Assembly (NCBI GenBank): GCA_963556145.1
Contig: OY744466.1
Location: 2,232,001 to 2,296,000, forward strand
Direction: 5' to 3'
DNA length: 64,000 nucleotides
Source of the DNA: Hygrocybe punicea
Taxonomy: Eukaryota > Basidiomycota > Agaricomycetes > Agaricales > Hygrophoraceae
Part shown: positions 1 to 10,590 of the stretch, piece after piece
Position numbering within the stretch: the first letter of the stretch is position 1
How the letters are laid out: every line of letters starts with the position of its first letter
Position numbers and translations under genes: made by a program
Notes under the pieces: generated by a model
Databases searched by the model: none
The model's input: only the letters and a program-made list of their open reading frames with translations
Told to the model about the DNA's origin: nothing

Positions 1-7
1 TATAAAA
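1..7 (+). promoter_or_regulatory. TATA box of SurE-like gene
   Basis: TATAAAA begins the window, 37 bp before the ATG at 38. This spacing would place the transcription start almost at the start codon, so the 5' leader would be very short, or the true start lies slightly elsewhere. Upstream promoter elements are outside the window. Confidence 0.5.
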
Positions 8-37
8 ACTGGAGTCACCTCAATTGAACAACCACCA

Positions 38-1189
38 ATGCTTTACCTAGCCTTCCTCGTATCCTGGTCGCTGTTCATACTTCCCATTTCGGCTCTCGCA
101 CATAAGATTGTGCTCACCAACGATGACGGCTGGGCTGTAGCCAACATCCGTGCCCAATACGATGTTTTGAAAGCGGCTGGGTTCAAGGTCGTGCTTTCAG
201 CGCCCGCAGAGAACAAGTCTGGGACAGGTTCTTCATCGGCGACGCCGGAGCCACTTACCCAGCCATGCGAGTTCAACACCTGCCCAACTGGATCACCGGC
301 CGAAGGATTCAACTCCAGCGACAGTTCGTGGCAACCATTATACTAAGGTGTTGACTGACATCTCTTCAGCCCGACTGAACTATGTGAACTCATTCCCGTT
401 CGTTGCCACTTTCAATGCCCAACCATAATTTATTTTTTTATACTAACTAGTCCACAGCGTCGATTCCGTCAGCTATGGAATCCGAACTCTAGCGCCTAAA
501 TTCTTCGATGGGACGCTGCCTGACTTTGTTGTCAGCGGGTTCAACGTTGGGAGTGAGCATATAACGCTTGTGATTGTCTTGCCGAAAAACTAATTTAGAC
601 CCTCTCGAGATAACTTGGGTTCAATAGTGAACATCTCTGGGACAGTGTGCGAGCATCTCACTCCTGCTAATGTCTGCGTATTCCCAAATTTATATCAGCA
701 TTCCACAGTGGTGCTGCATGCGAGGCTGCCTTGGAAGGAATTCCATCTGCAGCATTTTCCGCGGGAACTGGGTCACAGATTTCCTATACGACCCTCAGCA
801 CAAACTCGACTTCCTCGCTGTCAAAGGCAGCCCACACCTATGCGAAGCTGACAACCACATTCGTCAGTGTGCTCCTCGAAGAATCTGGACCCATCCTCCC
901 GTCTGGAATTAGCCTCAATGTTAACTATCCGGAGACTACCAACTGTTCGTCCGCCTCTGATTATCACTTTGTTCTCACGAGGATCATGGCGGATCCGAGC
1001 GCGGTGGATGTGGAAACCTGTGGAAGGAATCATCTGCCTGACGAGAGCTCTGTCGTTGGTGATTGTAGTGGATGCTTCGCTAGCGTCAGTGTTTTCAATG
1101 CGAGCACGAAGACGGATGTCGATGCTTCGACGCAGCAGGTGGTATCGCAGAAACTGGCAAAAATACTTACATGCTGGCCTAGCCGATAA
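38..1189 (+). CDS. Secreted SurE-like phosphatase / 5'-nucleotidase
   Basis: SurE-family enzymes remove phosphate from nucleotides and other phosphomonoesters; fungal forms with a signal peptide are described as acid phosphatases. Five exons fit: 38-323, 370-397, 458-552, 610-646 and 709-1189. They join in frame to 308 residues, close to the usual fungal length of about 300. Residues 1-21 form a hydrophobic signal peptide ending near ALA. The family metal-site motif NDDGW follows at residues 28-32, then SAPAENKSG, the SSS motif and the VSGFNVG...NLGS block (spliced across intron 3) with its Asn-Gly-rich turn. Introns are 46-62 bp with good branch sites such as CTAAC. The C-terminal part keeps the NVNYP motif. 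No disabling change is seen. Exon boundaries are inferred from frame and family conservation. Confidence 0.85.
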
Positions 1190-1449
1190 ATTCCATGAAT
1201 GACTCACTCTTGATGAATTATTATAACCTTATCAGATTGATCCTTCATATAAGCTTTTCGTCTAGAACTTGAATGCCTTCAAAGTATTTCAACGATCCAA
1301 CCACAGCTCTCGAATTACCGTCTCCTTTGCGAGCTTTTTACCTTTGCCCAGAACCTTGTTGCAGTTCGTCAAAATCATATCGGTAAAGTCAAGATTCTGA
1401 CCCATCTAACGATTGTCACTGGGCTCAAGAGCAACCCCGCACACCCATC

Positions 1450-1854
1450 ATGCAGCGTGGTTTCCTCCAGCCAAAAGCCAACTCCAAGACAAACCGCCCA
1501 TCCCCGCAGACTACATCCAAGTCAACCCAGGGCTCACCCACGCCCTCTGCGACAGTCACAGGCCCCTTTGCCAACAGAGATGCCTTCGCTGAAGACATCC
1601 GCGACACCAACCACCGACCAGATTTAGCAGACACTTTCAAGCCGGAAATGCTGAGCGGTCAGTCCATCGTCATTCACCACATCGAAATCGGTGACTTCGA
1701 AGTATCCACCGCACTCGACTCGCGTGTTCTGGCAATCCTTCCGGAACCTTTCCCGCCCCTCCCTCCGAATCATACGGATACCTTCACGATAGCCTCCGCT
1801 GGCGATAAAGGCCTCGGCATGTTCGCTTCTCGCAATATTTCTACTGGGGCGGGA
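1450..1854 (+). pseudogene. SET-domain protein, 5' fragment
   Basis: This open frame starts with ATG at 1450 and encodes a low-complexity Ser/Thr/Pro head. It then enters the start of a SET domain: the residues AGDKGLGMFASRNISTG (about nt 1800-1848) match the GxGxFA(T/S)R entry strand of the S-adenosylmethionine-binding SET fold. SET proteins methylate lysines on histones or other proteins. Homology stops at 1848-1854, where a GLFG-type repeat fragment begins. The rest of the domain resumes at 4892. Reading continues openly to 2271, but those residues are an out-of-context translation of the repeat array and are not SET sequence. Confidence 0.7.
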
Positions 1855-2270
1855 TTACCAAAAAGACTGGGCGCGGGCTGTTGTGGTGCGGTATTTCCAA
1901 AGAGATTGGGAGCGGGTTGTTGGGGAGCGGTATTTCCAAAGAGACTGGGTGCCGATTGCTGTGGTGCGGGATTACCAAAAAGATTGGGCGCGGGCTGCTG
2001 TGGTGCGGGATTTCCGAAGAGATTGGGGCCGGATTGTTGTTGTGTAGGATTTCCGAAAAGATTGGGAGCAGACTGTTGTGGTGCAGGATTGCCAAAGAGA
2101 CCAGGGGCTGGCTGTTGTGGTGCAGGGTTTCCAAAGAGGCTGCTGTGCAGCGGGATTTCCGAAGAGATTGGGTGCGGATTGCTGTGGTGCCGTAGGATTA
2201 CCAAAGAGACTGGGTGCTGGCTGTTGTGGGGCAGGGTTTCTGAAGAGACTGGGTGCAGCTGGTTGCTGTA
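1855..2270 (-). repeat. 39-bp tandem array, GLFG nucleoporin-like
   Basis: About ten units of 39 bp. Read on the minus strand, each unit encodes 13 residues of the form LFGN(P/T)APQQ(P/S)AP(N/S/G). This resembles the GLFG spacers of Nup98/Nup116-type nucleoporins. The minus frame runs on into antisense SET sequence, so it is a captured fragment, not a nucleoporin gene. Unit length is a multiple of three, so both strands stay open across the array. Confidence 0.75.
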
Positions 2271-2278
2271 GACTTAGA

Positions 2279-3209
2279 TAGGGATGACCACGGGTCTTGA
2301 ACGGGTCGGCTCGGCTGACACCGCACCTGTACCCGTGAACACCTTACCTGGGGTGGTTTTGACCCGCACCGCACCCGAACATCCACGGGTCACGACGGTA
2401 CACCTTACCTGTGGTGTACCGTCGCGTCCCGCCGTCCACCACAGCCCCCGTTCTGCTCTGCAACCTCGCAGATGCAGCGCCAGCGTCAATTGATGCGATG
2501 TGCTTGTCCGCGAGGTGATCAACATGGGGAACGAGGGGGGCATGTGCCGTCGGACACGTTGTAGCGCGTCTGCGAGGTGGACAAGAGGGGGACGAGAGGG
2601 GGACGCGTTGCCGTCGTCGCTGTTGTGTGTCCGCAAGGTGGATGAAGGGGGACGCGTCGTTGTTGCGTGTCCGTGAGGTGGACAAAGGCCCGGGCCGGGG
2701 GACACGTTGTTGTTGTTGTTGCGTGTCCACGAGGTGGACGAGAGGGGGTGCGTCGTCGTTGTTGCTTGTCCGTGAGGTGGACGAGAGGGGCACGCGTTGT
2801 TGTTGTTGCGTGTCCGTGAGGTGGACGAGAGGGCGACGCGTTGTTGTCGTTGCGTGCTGTTGCCCCATGCTGTTGTTGTTGTTGTCATAGTGTAGTTAGC
2901 TACAGTTCATTACTTGATCAGAAATTGAGACTTACCTAGGCCGGGAAGTGGGAGCACCACCCCCCGGCCGCTTCCCTGCTCCTTCCTTTGACTGTTCCGG
3001 TCAGTTGTCTGGTCGCCGCGCGCTTGCTTGCCCTTGGTCGTAGCCGTCGAGGTGGTTGTGGTAGTTGTATGATGAACCCATGACACACCGCCAAACCGTG
3101 GGTACGGGTCACGGTATGGTCACGGGTGACAAAACCAAACACCCTACCCGTACCCGCGCAACCCGTTTTGGTAATACCACGGGTTGACCCAAACCCGTGG
3201 TCATCCCTA
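2279..3209. mobile_element. Non-autonomous hAT-like element, family I, copy 1
   Basis: Terminal inverted repeats TAGGGATGACCACGGGT and ACCCGTGGTCATCCCTA bound 931 bp. The flanking 8-bp target duplication is GACTTAGA (2271-2278) and GACTTCGA (3210-3217), 7 of 8 identical. Eight-bp duplications and a T/CAGGGATG-type end are hAT hallmarks. Subterminal DNA is full of ACGGGT/ACCCGT copies. The interior (about 2520-2870) is a degenerate tandem array of GAGGTGGACGAGAGGG-type units with GTT runs. No transposase is encoded, so movement would need one supplied in trans. Copy 2 lies at 38891-39809. Confidence 0.9.
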
Positions 3210-3788
3210 GACTTCGAAGGCATCATTCCCATCCCTGTTTGGGATAGTTGGAACAATGCCCCTGGCCCCGCTCAACCTTGCAACCCTCTCACATTTCAAC
3301 ATTGTTTCCCTTCTTCATGACCACACAAATTCCTCACTATCCCACTATCCCACTTCCCTCACCCCTACTGTGCCCAAGCACATCATTTGACCAAGGAATA
3401 TGCTCTCATGGTTCCACACCAGAGCCATACGCTGAGCAAGATGGTGTTGCTCTTGCTGCAGAGACAGGTTACATACAAACCAATTCAAGCATAGTGTCTT
3501 GCAATCACTCCCACTGTCTCAGTGTTTCCGGTCTCTGCAGCAAGAGCAACACCATCTTGCTCAGCGTATGGCTCTGGTGTGGAACCATGAGAGCATATTC
3601 CTTGGTCAAATGATGTGCTTGGGCACAGTAGGGGTGAGGGAAGTGGGATAGTGGGATAGTGAGGAATTTGTGTGGTCATGAAGAAGGGAAACAATGTTGA
3701 AATGTGAGAGGGTTGCAAGGTTGAGCGGGGCCAGGGGCATCGTTCCAACTGTCCAAAACAGGGATGAGAATGATGCCTTTGAAGTCTC
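3210..3788. repeat. Large palindrome, ~260-bp arms
   Basis: Sequence 3210-3468 is repeated in inverted orientation at 3528-3788 with few mismatches, around a 59-bp spacer. For example TCTTGCTGCAGAGAC on the left faces GTCTCTGCAGCAAGA on the right. Open frames on the two strands are the same peptide read from each arm, so they are not separate genes. The outer arm sequence AGACTTC is the target of hAT-like copy 1. It looks like a foldback element or an inverted duplication of a small gene fragment. Confidence 0.85.
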
Positions 3789-3829
3789 AGGGGCTATCAT
3801 GGCTGTTAGTGTGCAGTGACCACCATTTT

Positions 3830-4195
3830 ATGACATACTTACCCTAGGGACTGGTTGCTAATGTTAATGAAGCTATTGCATCGCTAAGGTTCCTGGGAGT
3901 AGGCAAGAACTTGGCCAGGAAAGTAGCATGATAAGGACTTGACATACCTACAAAGACCAATTTAGTATCACACAAGTATGGAACTCACAACAATAGACTC
4001 ACTTGTTAGTAACATTGGTTTCTTGTGTTGAAGAATCATCTCCTCTGATTCACATTCTTGATGGGCATGGTTTCTCCTGGTTGCCATGATACTTTGAATA
4101 TGGGGCTCAAGACTTTGAATATGGGGCTCGAGACTTTGCAGCTCTGGAGGGGACAACTGTGCAAGCATTTTGTTGATTTTATAGAGATTAGACAT
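3830..4195 (-). CDS. Small two-exon ORF of unknown function
   Basis: A start at 4195 opens a frame with a short duplication (SLEPHIQ twice), a basic MATRRNHAHQE stretch and an acidic tail. It reaches a plausible GTGAGT donor near 4005. A second exon, opening near 3948 after a TTTGTAG acceptor, would encode a further 35 or so residues. I do not recognise the protein. It lies inside the DNA that splits the SET gene, so it is probably part of a transposon or captured fragment. The leftward continuation runs into the palindrome. Confidence 0.3.
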
Positions 4196-4891
4196 TGTGG
4201 TTAAAAGTTAAGCCTGAGGGGTATCCGTCTGACACACATTGATACGCACTCAGCCATCCTGAGCTCCGATTTCATATATTTTTCAATTCCTTGCGACTTG
4301 ATGTGACTTACCACTCTTTGACCTTCCAATCACATTGCGACTATTGTGATCTTCTGTGACTTCGGAGATATTTAGTTATCGCACTCCGAAGTATTTCCTT
4401 TGTTCTCTTTGTTCTCTATATTCATTTATCATTCTCCCTACCTATCCTTTCTTCTATATGCCCTTTATCTCACATATCTCCTTTTAGTATCATCCTTTCA
4501 TCTCTCTTCCTTTGTCCTGACAGCTTATATACCTGCCTGTATGAGCCACTAGACAGAGAACCCCCAGAGAATCAAGACAGACCATCATTCCCCCTTCATC
4601 TCAGAGCTTCCCCTTCATCCTAGTTCCGTTCTCTTCATATTATATCACATTCTCTCACTGTCCGACCATTCGATCTCACTGCGACTTTTGATTTTATCAC
4701 AACTCTTCAATTTTGATCGCACCACTCCAGTTTTGATCGCAGCACTTCTCTTTAGTTTCTCATCCACTTCTATTCATTCTCCTTCATTTCCTGTACTAGT
4801 GTAGGCTTTCCGAATCTTCCTTGCACCTTTTCACCTTTAGTAGTTGTAGGATTTCCCTTCTTATAGCTACATATAGCATATCAACGTGCCA
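4196..4891. other. Non-coding stretch inside the SET interruption
   Basis: AT- and pyrimidine-rich DNA (many TTC/TCT runs) with repeated phrases such as TTTTGATCGCA and GTGACTT. No convincing gene or terminal repeat was seen. It ends at the GGCGGGA shared with the left edge of the interruption. Confidence 0.4.
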
Positions 4892-5715
4892 GGCGGGACC
4901 TGATTATCGCAGAGCATCCTGTTGTCATCCTTTTGATGCTCAGACTCAGCGGAATGTCTCAGACTGAACTATGTCGCATGTTATTTGAACGCCTAAGTCC
5001 TCCCATTCGCCAGCAACTCTACAGATTGTATAACTGCAAGCGTCCCGATGAATGTGGTGTGGAAGAAGGAATCATGCGCACCAACAACATTGGTTGCAAG
5101 TTGCCCGTCCCTCCAGGAATGCACAAGCAATTTGCTACCCACATTGGTATCTTTTTTAATATCAGCAGGTGCAATCACAGGTGCGTCTTTTTCTCTCTCT
5201 TTGTGTTGTGTAGCAGCAGCTTGCATTGCTAACTCGATAATACAAAAGCTGTGGTTCCAACGCAAATCACGATCAGCTACATCGACAATGCCGAACCTCA
5301 TCAGTCCCGACAAGCCAAGCTCAAAAAAATGTACAACATTGACTGCAAGTGCAAGTGTTGTGACCTACCTGATGCCAGGGCCATCTCCAAAAGTGACCAA
5401 ATGTGGACGGAGATCCCATTGTTGTATGCTGCCATCCAAGCCAACCCCTCACTCTCGCTTGATGAGCGCATCAAGGCGCACATGCAGGCAATGCACAAGA
5501 TAAACCAGGAGGGGTTATTCCATTACCAACATCATCATTGCTCAACACTTGCTTCGTGTCACTATGAATGCAGGGATGTTTAGATGTTTAGACTCTGGGG
5601 TAAGAGGGCGATGGATGCATACAAGGCCAAGGGTAACCTGCAGATGGTTAAGCTCTGGGAACAATGGATGGGCAATCTGTCATGGTTCAAACCACATCAT
5701 ACGGCCATCATCTAG
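4892..5715 (+). pseudogene. SET-domain protein, 3' fragment
   Basis: The frame resumes with RDLIIAEHPVV, the strand that normally follows the SET entry motif, then GIMRTNN and the block ending SRCNH, which is the start of the NHSCxPN catalytic region. After a possible GTGCGT intron donor at about 5181 the second half carries QITISYID, the usual end of the SET core, and the post-SET cysteines in DCKCKCC. The join between the halves is out of frame: an expected NHSC continuation meets a stop at 5230. The tail re-enters frame at about 5585 and stops at 5715. With the 3-kb interruption, this makes the gene a pseudogene. Confidence 0.7.
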
Positions 5716-5931
5716 ATTATAAATGCGCTTTGCATAATCCTTTGTCGTTTCACATCATGGGACTTTAGAACAACCACATATACTTGCCATCAGTCATCTT
5801 TTGTCAAGCTTGCCGAGTCTGACCTGTCGTTTCTTGTAACTTTCTTGCATTGAAGCTGTACTGTTAAAGTTCAATCACATCTTGCTCTTTTTCTCCTATG
5901 CTAAATAGAGCGTCAAATGGCAAAACCAAGT

Positions 5932-6535
5932 CTACAGTGCCTCCCATGAGAGTTTCTGTTGGTTGTGAGTGATGGTGTAGGCAAAATTCCCCTCGCCGAG
6001 TTCCAGACAGTCAACATCCCCTCTGCTGAAATCCTGAAATCCTGACCAACGACAATGACACCCTGGCAAATGCAGTCCGAACCAAGCCAAAACACCAAAC
6101 ACCTGCAACCCCCCTACGCAGAATATTTGAAGTTTCTTCAGTTTTTTCCAACCTGCTTCAGTCAAATAAATTGGGCTCAGGTTCATCGGAGTGCAGAGTA
6201 AATATGACCTCCTCCATGTGTGCTGAGACTATCTGCAACAGCATATCGGTGACCCATTCAGTACGCAAGTTGTTCATGAGATCGAAGTGGACGATATGCA
6301 GCTGCATGTTACAGCTCAGGTCGAGAGAATAATCCAGAATGCTAATGCCTAGAAGTTGAATAGGATTGTTCACACACTGTACTATTAGCACTTGAACCCC
6401 TGGGAGACAGACCTGATATGCTTCCTCCAAAATATGCATCTGCTTCTCATTCTCGGTGCCTGGAGGATTGAGGACACAAGAGAAGGGGAAACCGTGAATG
6501 CCAGTGTAACCGGTGCCAAAGAAGAGGGCGTCCAC
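5932..6535 (-). pseudogene. Decayed ORF, F-box/LRR-like tail
   Basis: Two overlapping minus-strand frames (6535-6158 and 6186-5932) read as one protein after a frameshift near 6170. The pattern, with a leucine-rich VQVLIVQCV strand, IVHFDLMNN and then VSAHMEEVIFTL, resembles the C-terminal leucine-rich halves of the many Agaricomycete F-box-type proteins. No F-box is visible. The assignment rests on general resemblance only. Confidence 0.3.
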
Positions 6536-7680
6536 ATCAGGAATCTCGGACCCAGCTCAAGATGTCATCCTGGTCCAATGCTATATTCTGCAAATGGTAA
6601 GGCAACTGGTAGTGAGATGCTAGTGGCAACCATGCCGTCAGCTGCCAGATTCTAATCCTGTATGTTGCACTCTCCCACACATTCCTTAGGACTCCTCAAG
6701 GAGTTTTCATGGACATAGTCAGTACACCGTTATATAATAGGGAACTCAAGGACTCCTCAAGGACTCCTCAATTCTGAGTAAATTTCACTTTGAATGGTCA
6801 TTTTTTTGAGTTTTCATGGGGTATGCTTATTTACAACAAGGAATCTGCTCAGAATTCTGCTGAGTTTTTGCAATGTGCTGGCTTTTTTTGACTTTTTTAC
6901 ATTTTTCTCACTCAATTTTGTAAATAAAACAAATCTGACACTATATATGGGATTGGATATACCATGGGCATGCTAACCAAATTAGGCAATATTTTTCCAT
7001 GCTCCATATTTGGTAATAATTCTCAATGAAGTCTGAGTTGAGTCCAAGTGGAGTCCAAGTAGATTCCTTGCAAAACATTGTAAATTTGTTCACTTTATAG
7101 CTGCATTTCTAGTATATTCAAATACTTTATCATCATCGTGACACACACATGTTGCCACTCCACTAAGTTATTAGGCTTATATCTTATGAACAGCATTGCT
7201 TTCCATATATGTTTCCTTCACCATTCCAAGGCACATAGCCTTTTCATTTCCTCATATGTCACCTTCCTTTCAATTCTCTTTTTTCCTATATTCATTTCCT
7301 TGTCCATGGTACACAGCCTTTATCTCTATCTCTATGCACATATATATAGCACATAGTTTACTGCATGTACTTTAGACTCTAAAATTTGTATCAATTACGA
7401 GTCCCTATAAGGGAATCGTTTTGTATATGGTCAGTTTTCAGTTCAGGGTCGAAAACACCACAAACGCCAATTCGCCTTACCGTGGGAATAAATTTAACTA
7501 ACTGTGGGAACAAATTCGAATCCCTGGGAATAATTATGAAACTGTGTGACCTTCTCCCTCTTGTAACTGTGAGAACTTATTGTCCTAATCAGTGTGAACA
7601 ATAAGGTCGGAGCCAAATTTGTAATGGTGAGAATGTCTGATCAGAGCTGCCGATCTTGGAATTGTGAATGAGCTCCACTC
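6536..7680. other. AT-rich intergenic DNA
   Basis: No gene found. It contains repeated ACTCCTCAAGGA and GAGTCCAAG phrases near 6685-6770 and 7040-7060, which may be ends of a small decayed element, and a run of similar CTGTGGGAA-type phrases at 7480-7545. Confidence 0.4.
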
Positions 7681-8058
7681 TCACAAGTTGTTTGGTAAAG
7701 AAGTGTATTCAGAAATATAAAATAGTAACAAAGTCTGACACTCACATGATGCTGATGTGCCCTGAATGAAGTTGAAGAATTTTTGTTTGTTATGATCTTG
7801 AATTGCAATCAAGCTTCGTCCAGCTTGGAAACATCTGTCTTCAACAGAATCCCCTGTGTTTTGAATCATCTTGGATAGCATGAGGTATTATTAAGATTCA
7901 TGGTATGAGGGCATGTGCACTTACCTCAAGTCATCCAAAATTGTTCTGACAATGTACAACATCCATGAGTTGTGTCCTGGTGGCAATATGTGTGGACATG
8001 TCTTTTCCACTCAGCAAAAAAGACGAGTGACTCAATGTCAGTCTGACCAAACCAGACT
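7681..8058 (-). pseudogene. Fragment of the ATP-grasp-like gene
   Basis: This segment is a diverged direct copy of 8970-9420, the third and fourth exons of the gene at 8805-10590. Shared stretches include ACATCTGTCTTCAACA(G/A)AATCCC and the following exon-intron junction with an ACTTACCTCAA-type donor. It stops abruptly where the palindrome at 8059 begins. It has no usable frame. Confidence 0.65.
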
Positions 8059-8705
8059 ATGGGCCTGACATTGGTTGTATTGATTCTCTTGCGCACTGGC
8101 CATAACTCAATTATACAATTATCTACAGCGTTTTTGACAGATGTTGAAGATATTTCTTGTATTTATTTCATTTTTTGTGACTGGGAAACCTCTGCCGAAT
8201 GGCTGACGAACTGATCGAACACCATCTGTCAGGGGTCTGGGAGCTGTGACACATTTTATTTTCCTACAAACTACCATACAACAGTTGTACGATCGTTTAC
8301 AGCATATTTGACACATGGGCTTAATGTTGGTTGTGTTGATTCTCTTTACCCACTGCCCATAAAAGAATTCCACAGCCATAGTGTAGATGGCTGTGGAATT
8401 TTATTATGGCCAGTGGGCAAGATAATCAACCTAACCAATGTCATGGCCATGTGTCAAATATGCTGTAGTGGGTCGTACAACTGTTGTACGGTAGTTTGTA
8501 GGAAAACAAAATGTGTCACAGCTCCCAGACCCCTGACGAACGGCGTTCGATCTGTTCGTCAACCGTTTGGCAGAGGTTTCTCAGTCACAAAATTTAAATA
8601 AATACAAGAAATGTCGTCGACATCTGTCGAATACGCTGTAGATAATTGTATAATTGAGTTATGGCCAGTGTGCAAGAGAATCAATACAACCAATGTCAGG
8701 CCCAT
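8059..8705. repeat. Large palindrome with nested inverted copies
   Basis: Arms of about 320 bp begin and end with ATGGGCCTGACATTGG / CCAATGTCAGGCCCAT and meet at ATTCCACAGCCAT (8368) and its complement (8387). Within each arm the outer 60 bp recur in diverged form near the centre. Each arm also carries a version of the GCCGAACGG...GTTCG satellite hairpin found at 11.9, 12.2, 17.6, 17.8 and 21.8 kb. Both strands show the same short peptide frames, which are artefacts of the palindrome. Confidence 0.85.
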
Positions 8706-8804
8706 GCATCAAATATGGTTGCGGAATTTCCTTACGGCCAGTGGACAAGACAATAAATACAACCAATGCAATAATGTTTGATTAAATCGTGGTTAGTGAC
8801 ATAT

Positions 8805-10590
8805 TTAAAGATACAGATATGGATTTGTAATGTCTACAAGGTACTTGTAGAATACACTCGAAAACGTGTCCGCAAAAGATCCGAGTGGAGCACGAACAGA
8901 CTTCGCACCTTGCTTCATGTTGGACCACAAGCTTGTGGTATGATACCTTTCAACCTCGTTCACAAAATAGCAAACATGGTTGGTTTGTGAATCAACAATG
9001 AGTGAGATGTCTATCCAACAAAATACACTCATTGAAGGCTTTCCACCAATCATGCTTGACTCAATAGCATATAGGCCCTCGTATGTGCTTCGAACGAAGT
9101 CGAAGAATTGTTGTTTGCCTTGGTCTCGAATCGCAATGGAGCCTTGGTCCGGATTGCAGACATCTGTTTTCAACAAAATCCCTTGTGATTGGAACGATCT
9201 TAAACGAGATGAGAGATTAAGGTTTATGGTGTGAGGGTGTTTGTACTGACCTCAATTCCTCCAACGTATAAAATGTTGTCACAATGTCCCACTTCCATGA
9301 TTTCGTTTCCTTGTTGCAATGTGTGTGGACTGTATAGATGACCCTTCCACCCACCAAAAACACCCACCATTCTCCAATTTTGGCTAGCGGCTCAACGTAG
9401 GTTTGACCGAACCAACGTGAACCGGGCACCTCACTATTCTGACGCATATAATCCCAATTACGTCTTGGATCACCCGGGAATAAAACGTGGTGGCCGGTGT
9501 CGCTATGTGTTCTTTTCAACACAATATTTGCTGGAAATGGTTCTCCATCCATCAACAACCTCGCTTGCAGGCGTATTGTGTTTGTCTTCGTAAGGGCTAT
9601 GTGGAGCAGGTTCTGCATCTGCGTCCATTTCAGACGAACGGTATTCATTTGTTTCAGTGGTGGCCACACATGGACCGTTCGACAAAGCTCCTCGATTCCA
9701 GCCAAGAAGTTTGACACATTTTCCAGCGTTATACCATATTGATTACTGCTATAAACTCTTCCATCAATCAAAGACCAGATGGCAATTATTTAAACCCTCA
9801 CATGTATGACATTCCCATGTCGACACCACCAAAGACACAATCAGCTGATTTGAACTTTTCCCATGTTTCGTTTTTTCGATTGTATTGGAGCATCGCACGA
9901 TGAAATTCTGGCCAAAACATGTATTTAACCTGGAATCGTTGTGCTGGTGTACTGGGATCATCGCATTGCCAATGCTGCATTCGCATGGCCACATAAACCT
10001 ATTGATTATGGATTGCATCACGTATAAACTTATGTAGATCACCAAGGCAGAGTACATACCCATTCCTGAATGCAAACCCCATAACGAGACTTGTGGTTCT
10101 TGATGCTATGTATAAACCCTTCAAGGTGTGAAACGGTATCGTATTCCTTCTTTGATATTGTGGTTGTAACAAACGCCAGGTCGTTTGTTGCGGCAGCTTT
10201 GCTAACAACGCATGTCGTAGGATCAAGAACAAAGATAATTCGGAAGACTCGGTTGTCGTTTGCAGTTGGCGCTATTGTATTCATTGGGGTATAATCCATT
10301 TCGACATTGGAGGGAGACGGTGAGCGGGATGGTGGCAATAGCGAACGCTCCTCATCCGTAGGATTTTGGATGCCTTGAGAGTTCTCTATGAACCTCCGGC
10401 CAAGACACACAGACTGTGGGCAGATTCCAGATGAGATACAATTCGGGTGTTTCAATGCTGATCCACAATGTCGCTGACAGGAGCTCCCTTCTTTGTTCCA
10501 AAGGATGGTTTGTGTCTGTACTGATGTGCATTTTCGTCCTGGACAGATATGGGCGCAAACTTCATAGCCAAATTCCTGAGCTCTAGGCAT
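8805..10590 (-). CDS. ATP-grasp-like protein with Cys/His-rich head
   Basis: Four exons (10590-10060, 9998-9802, 9748-9251, 9198-8805) join without a stop to 539 residues. The first 60 residues hold a Cys/His cluster: VCAHICPGRKC, then CQRHCGS, HPNC, and VCLGRRF, a likely metal-binding head. The second half has three features expected of an ATP-grasp fold: VLKRTHSDTG (about residues 310-320), QTYVEPLAKIGEWWVFLVGG (a strand pair) and CWIDISL...YFVNEVER near the C-terminus. ATP-grasp enzymes ligate a carboxylate to an amine or thiol; the substrate here is unknown. The ATP-grasp call is a motif-level inference. A damaged partial copy lies at 7681-8058. The gene opens the cluster that extends to 21.4 kb and is divergent to the small gene at 11381. 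Confidence 0.6.

Noticed and set aside
1855..2271. Continuation of the SET open frame as a Cys/Gly-rich protein domain
   Set aside because: It is the reverse reading of a 39-bp GLFG-type array; the frame stays open only because the unit is a multiple of three.
2284..2890. Arg/Ser/Thr-rich open frames on both strands
   Set aside because: They lie in the tandem repeats of a non-autonomous hAT-like element and recur in shifted form in the copy at 39 kb.
8119..8601. Pair of opposite-strand Cys-containing peptides
   Set aside because: Both are the same sequence read from the two arms of a palindrome.
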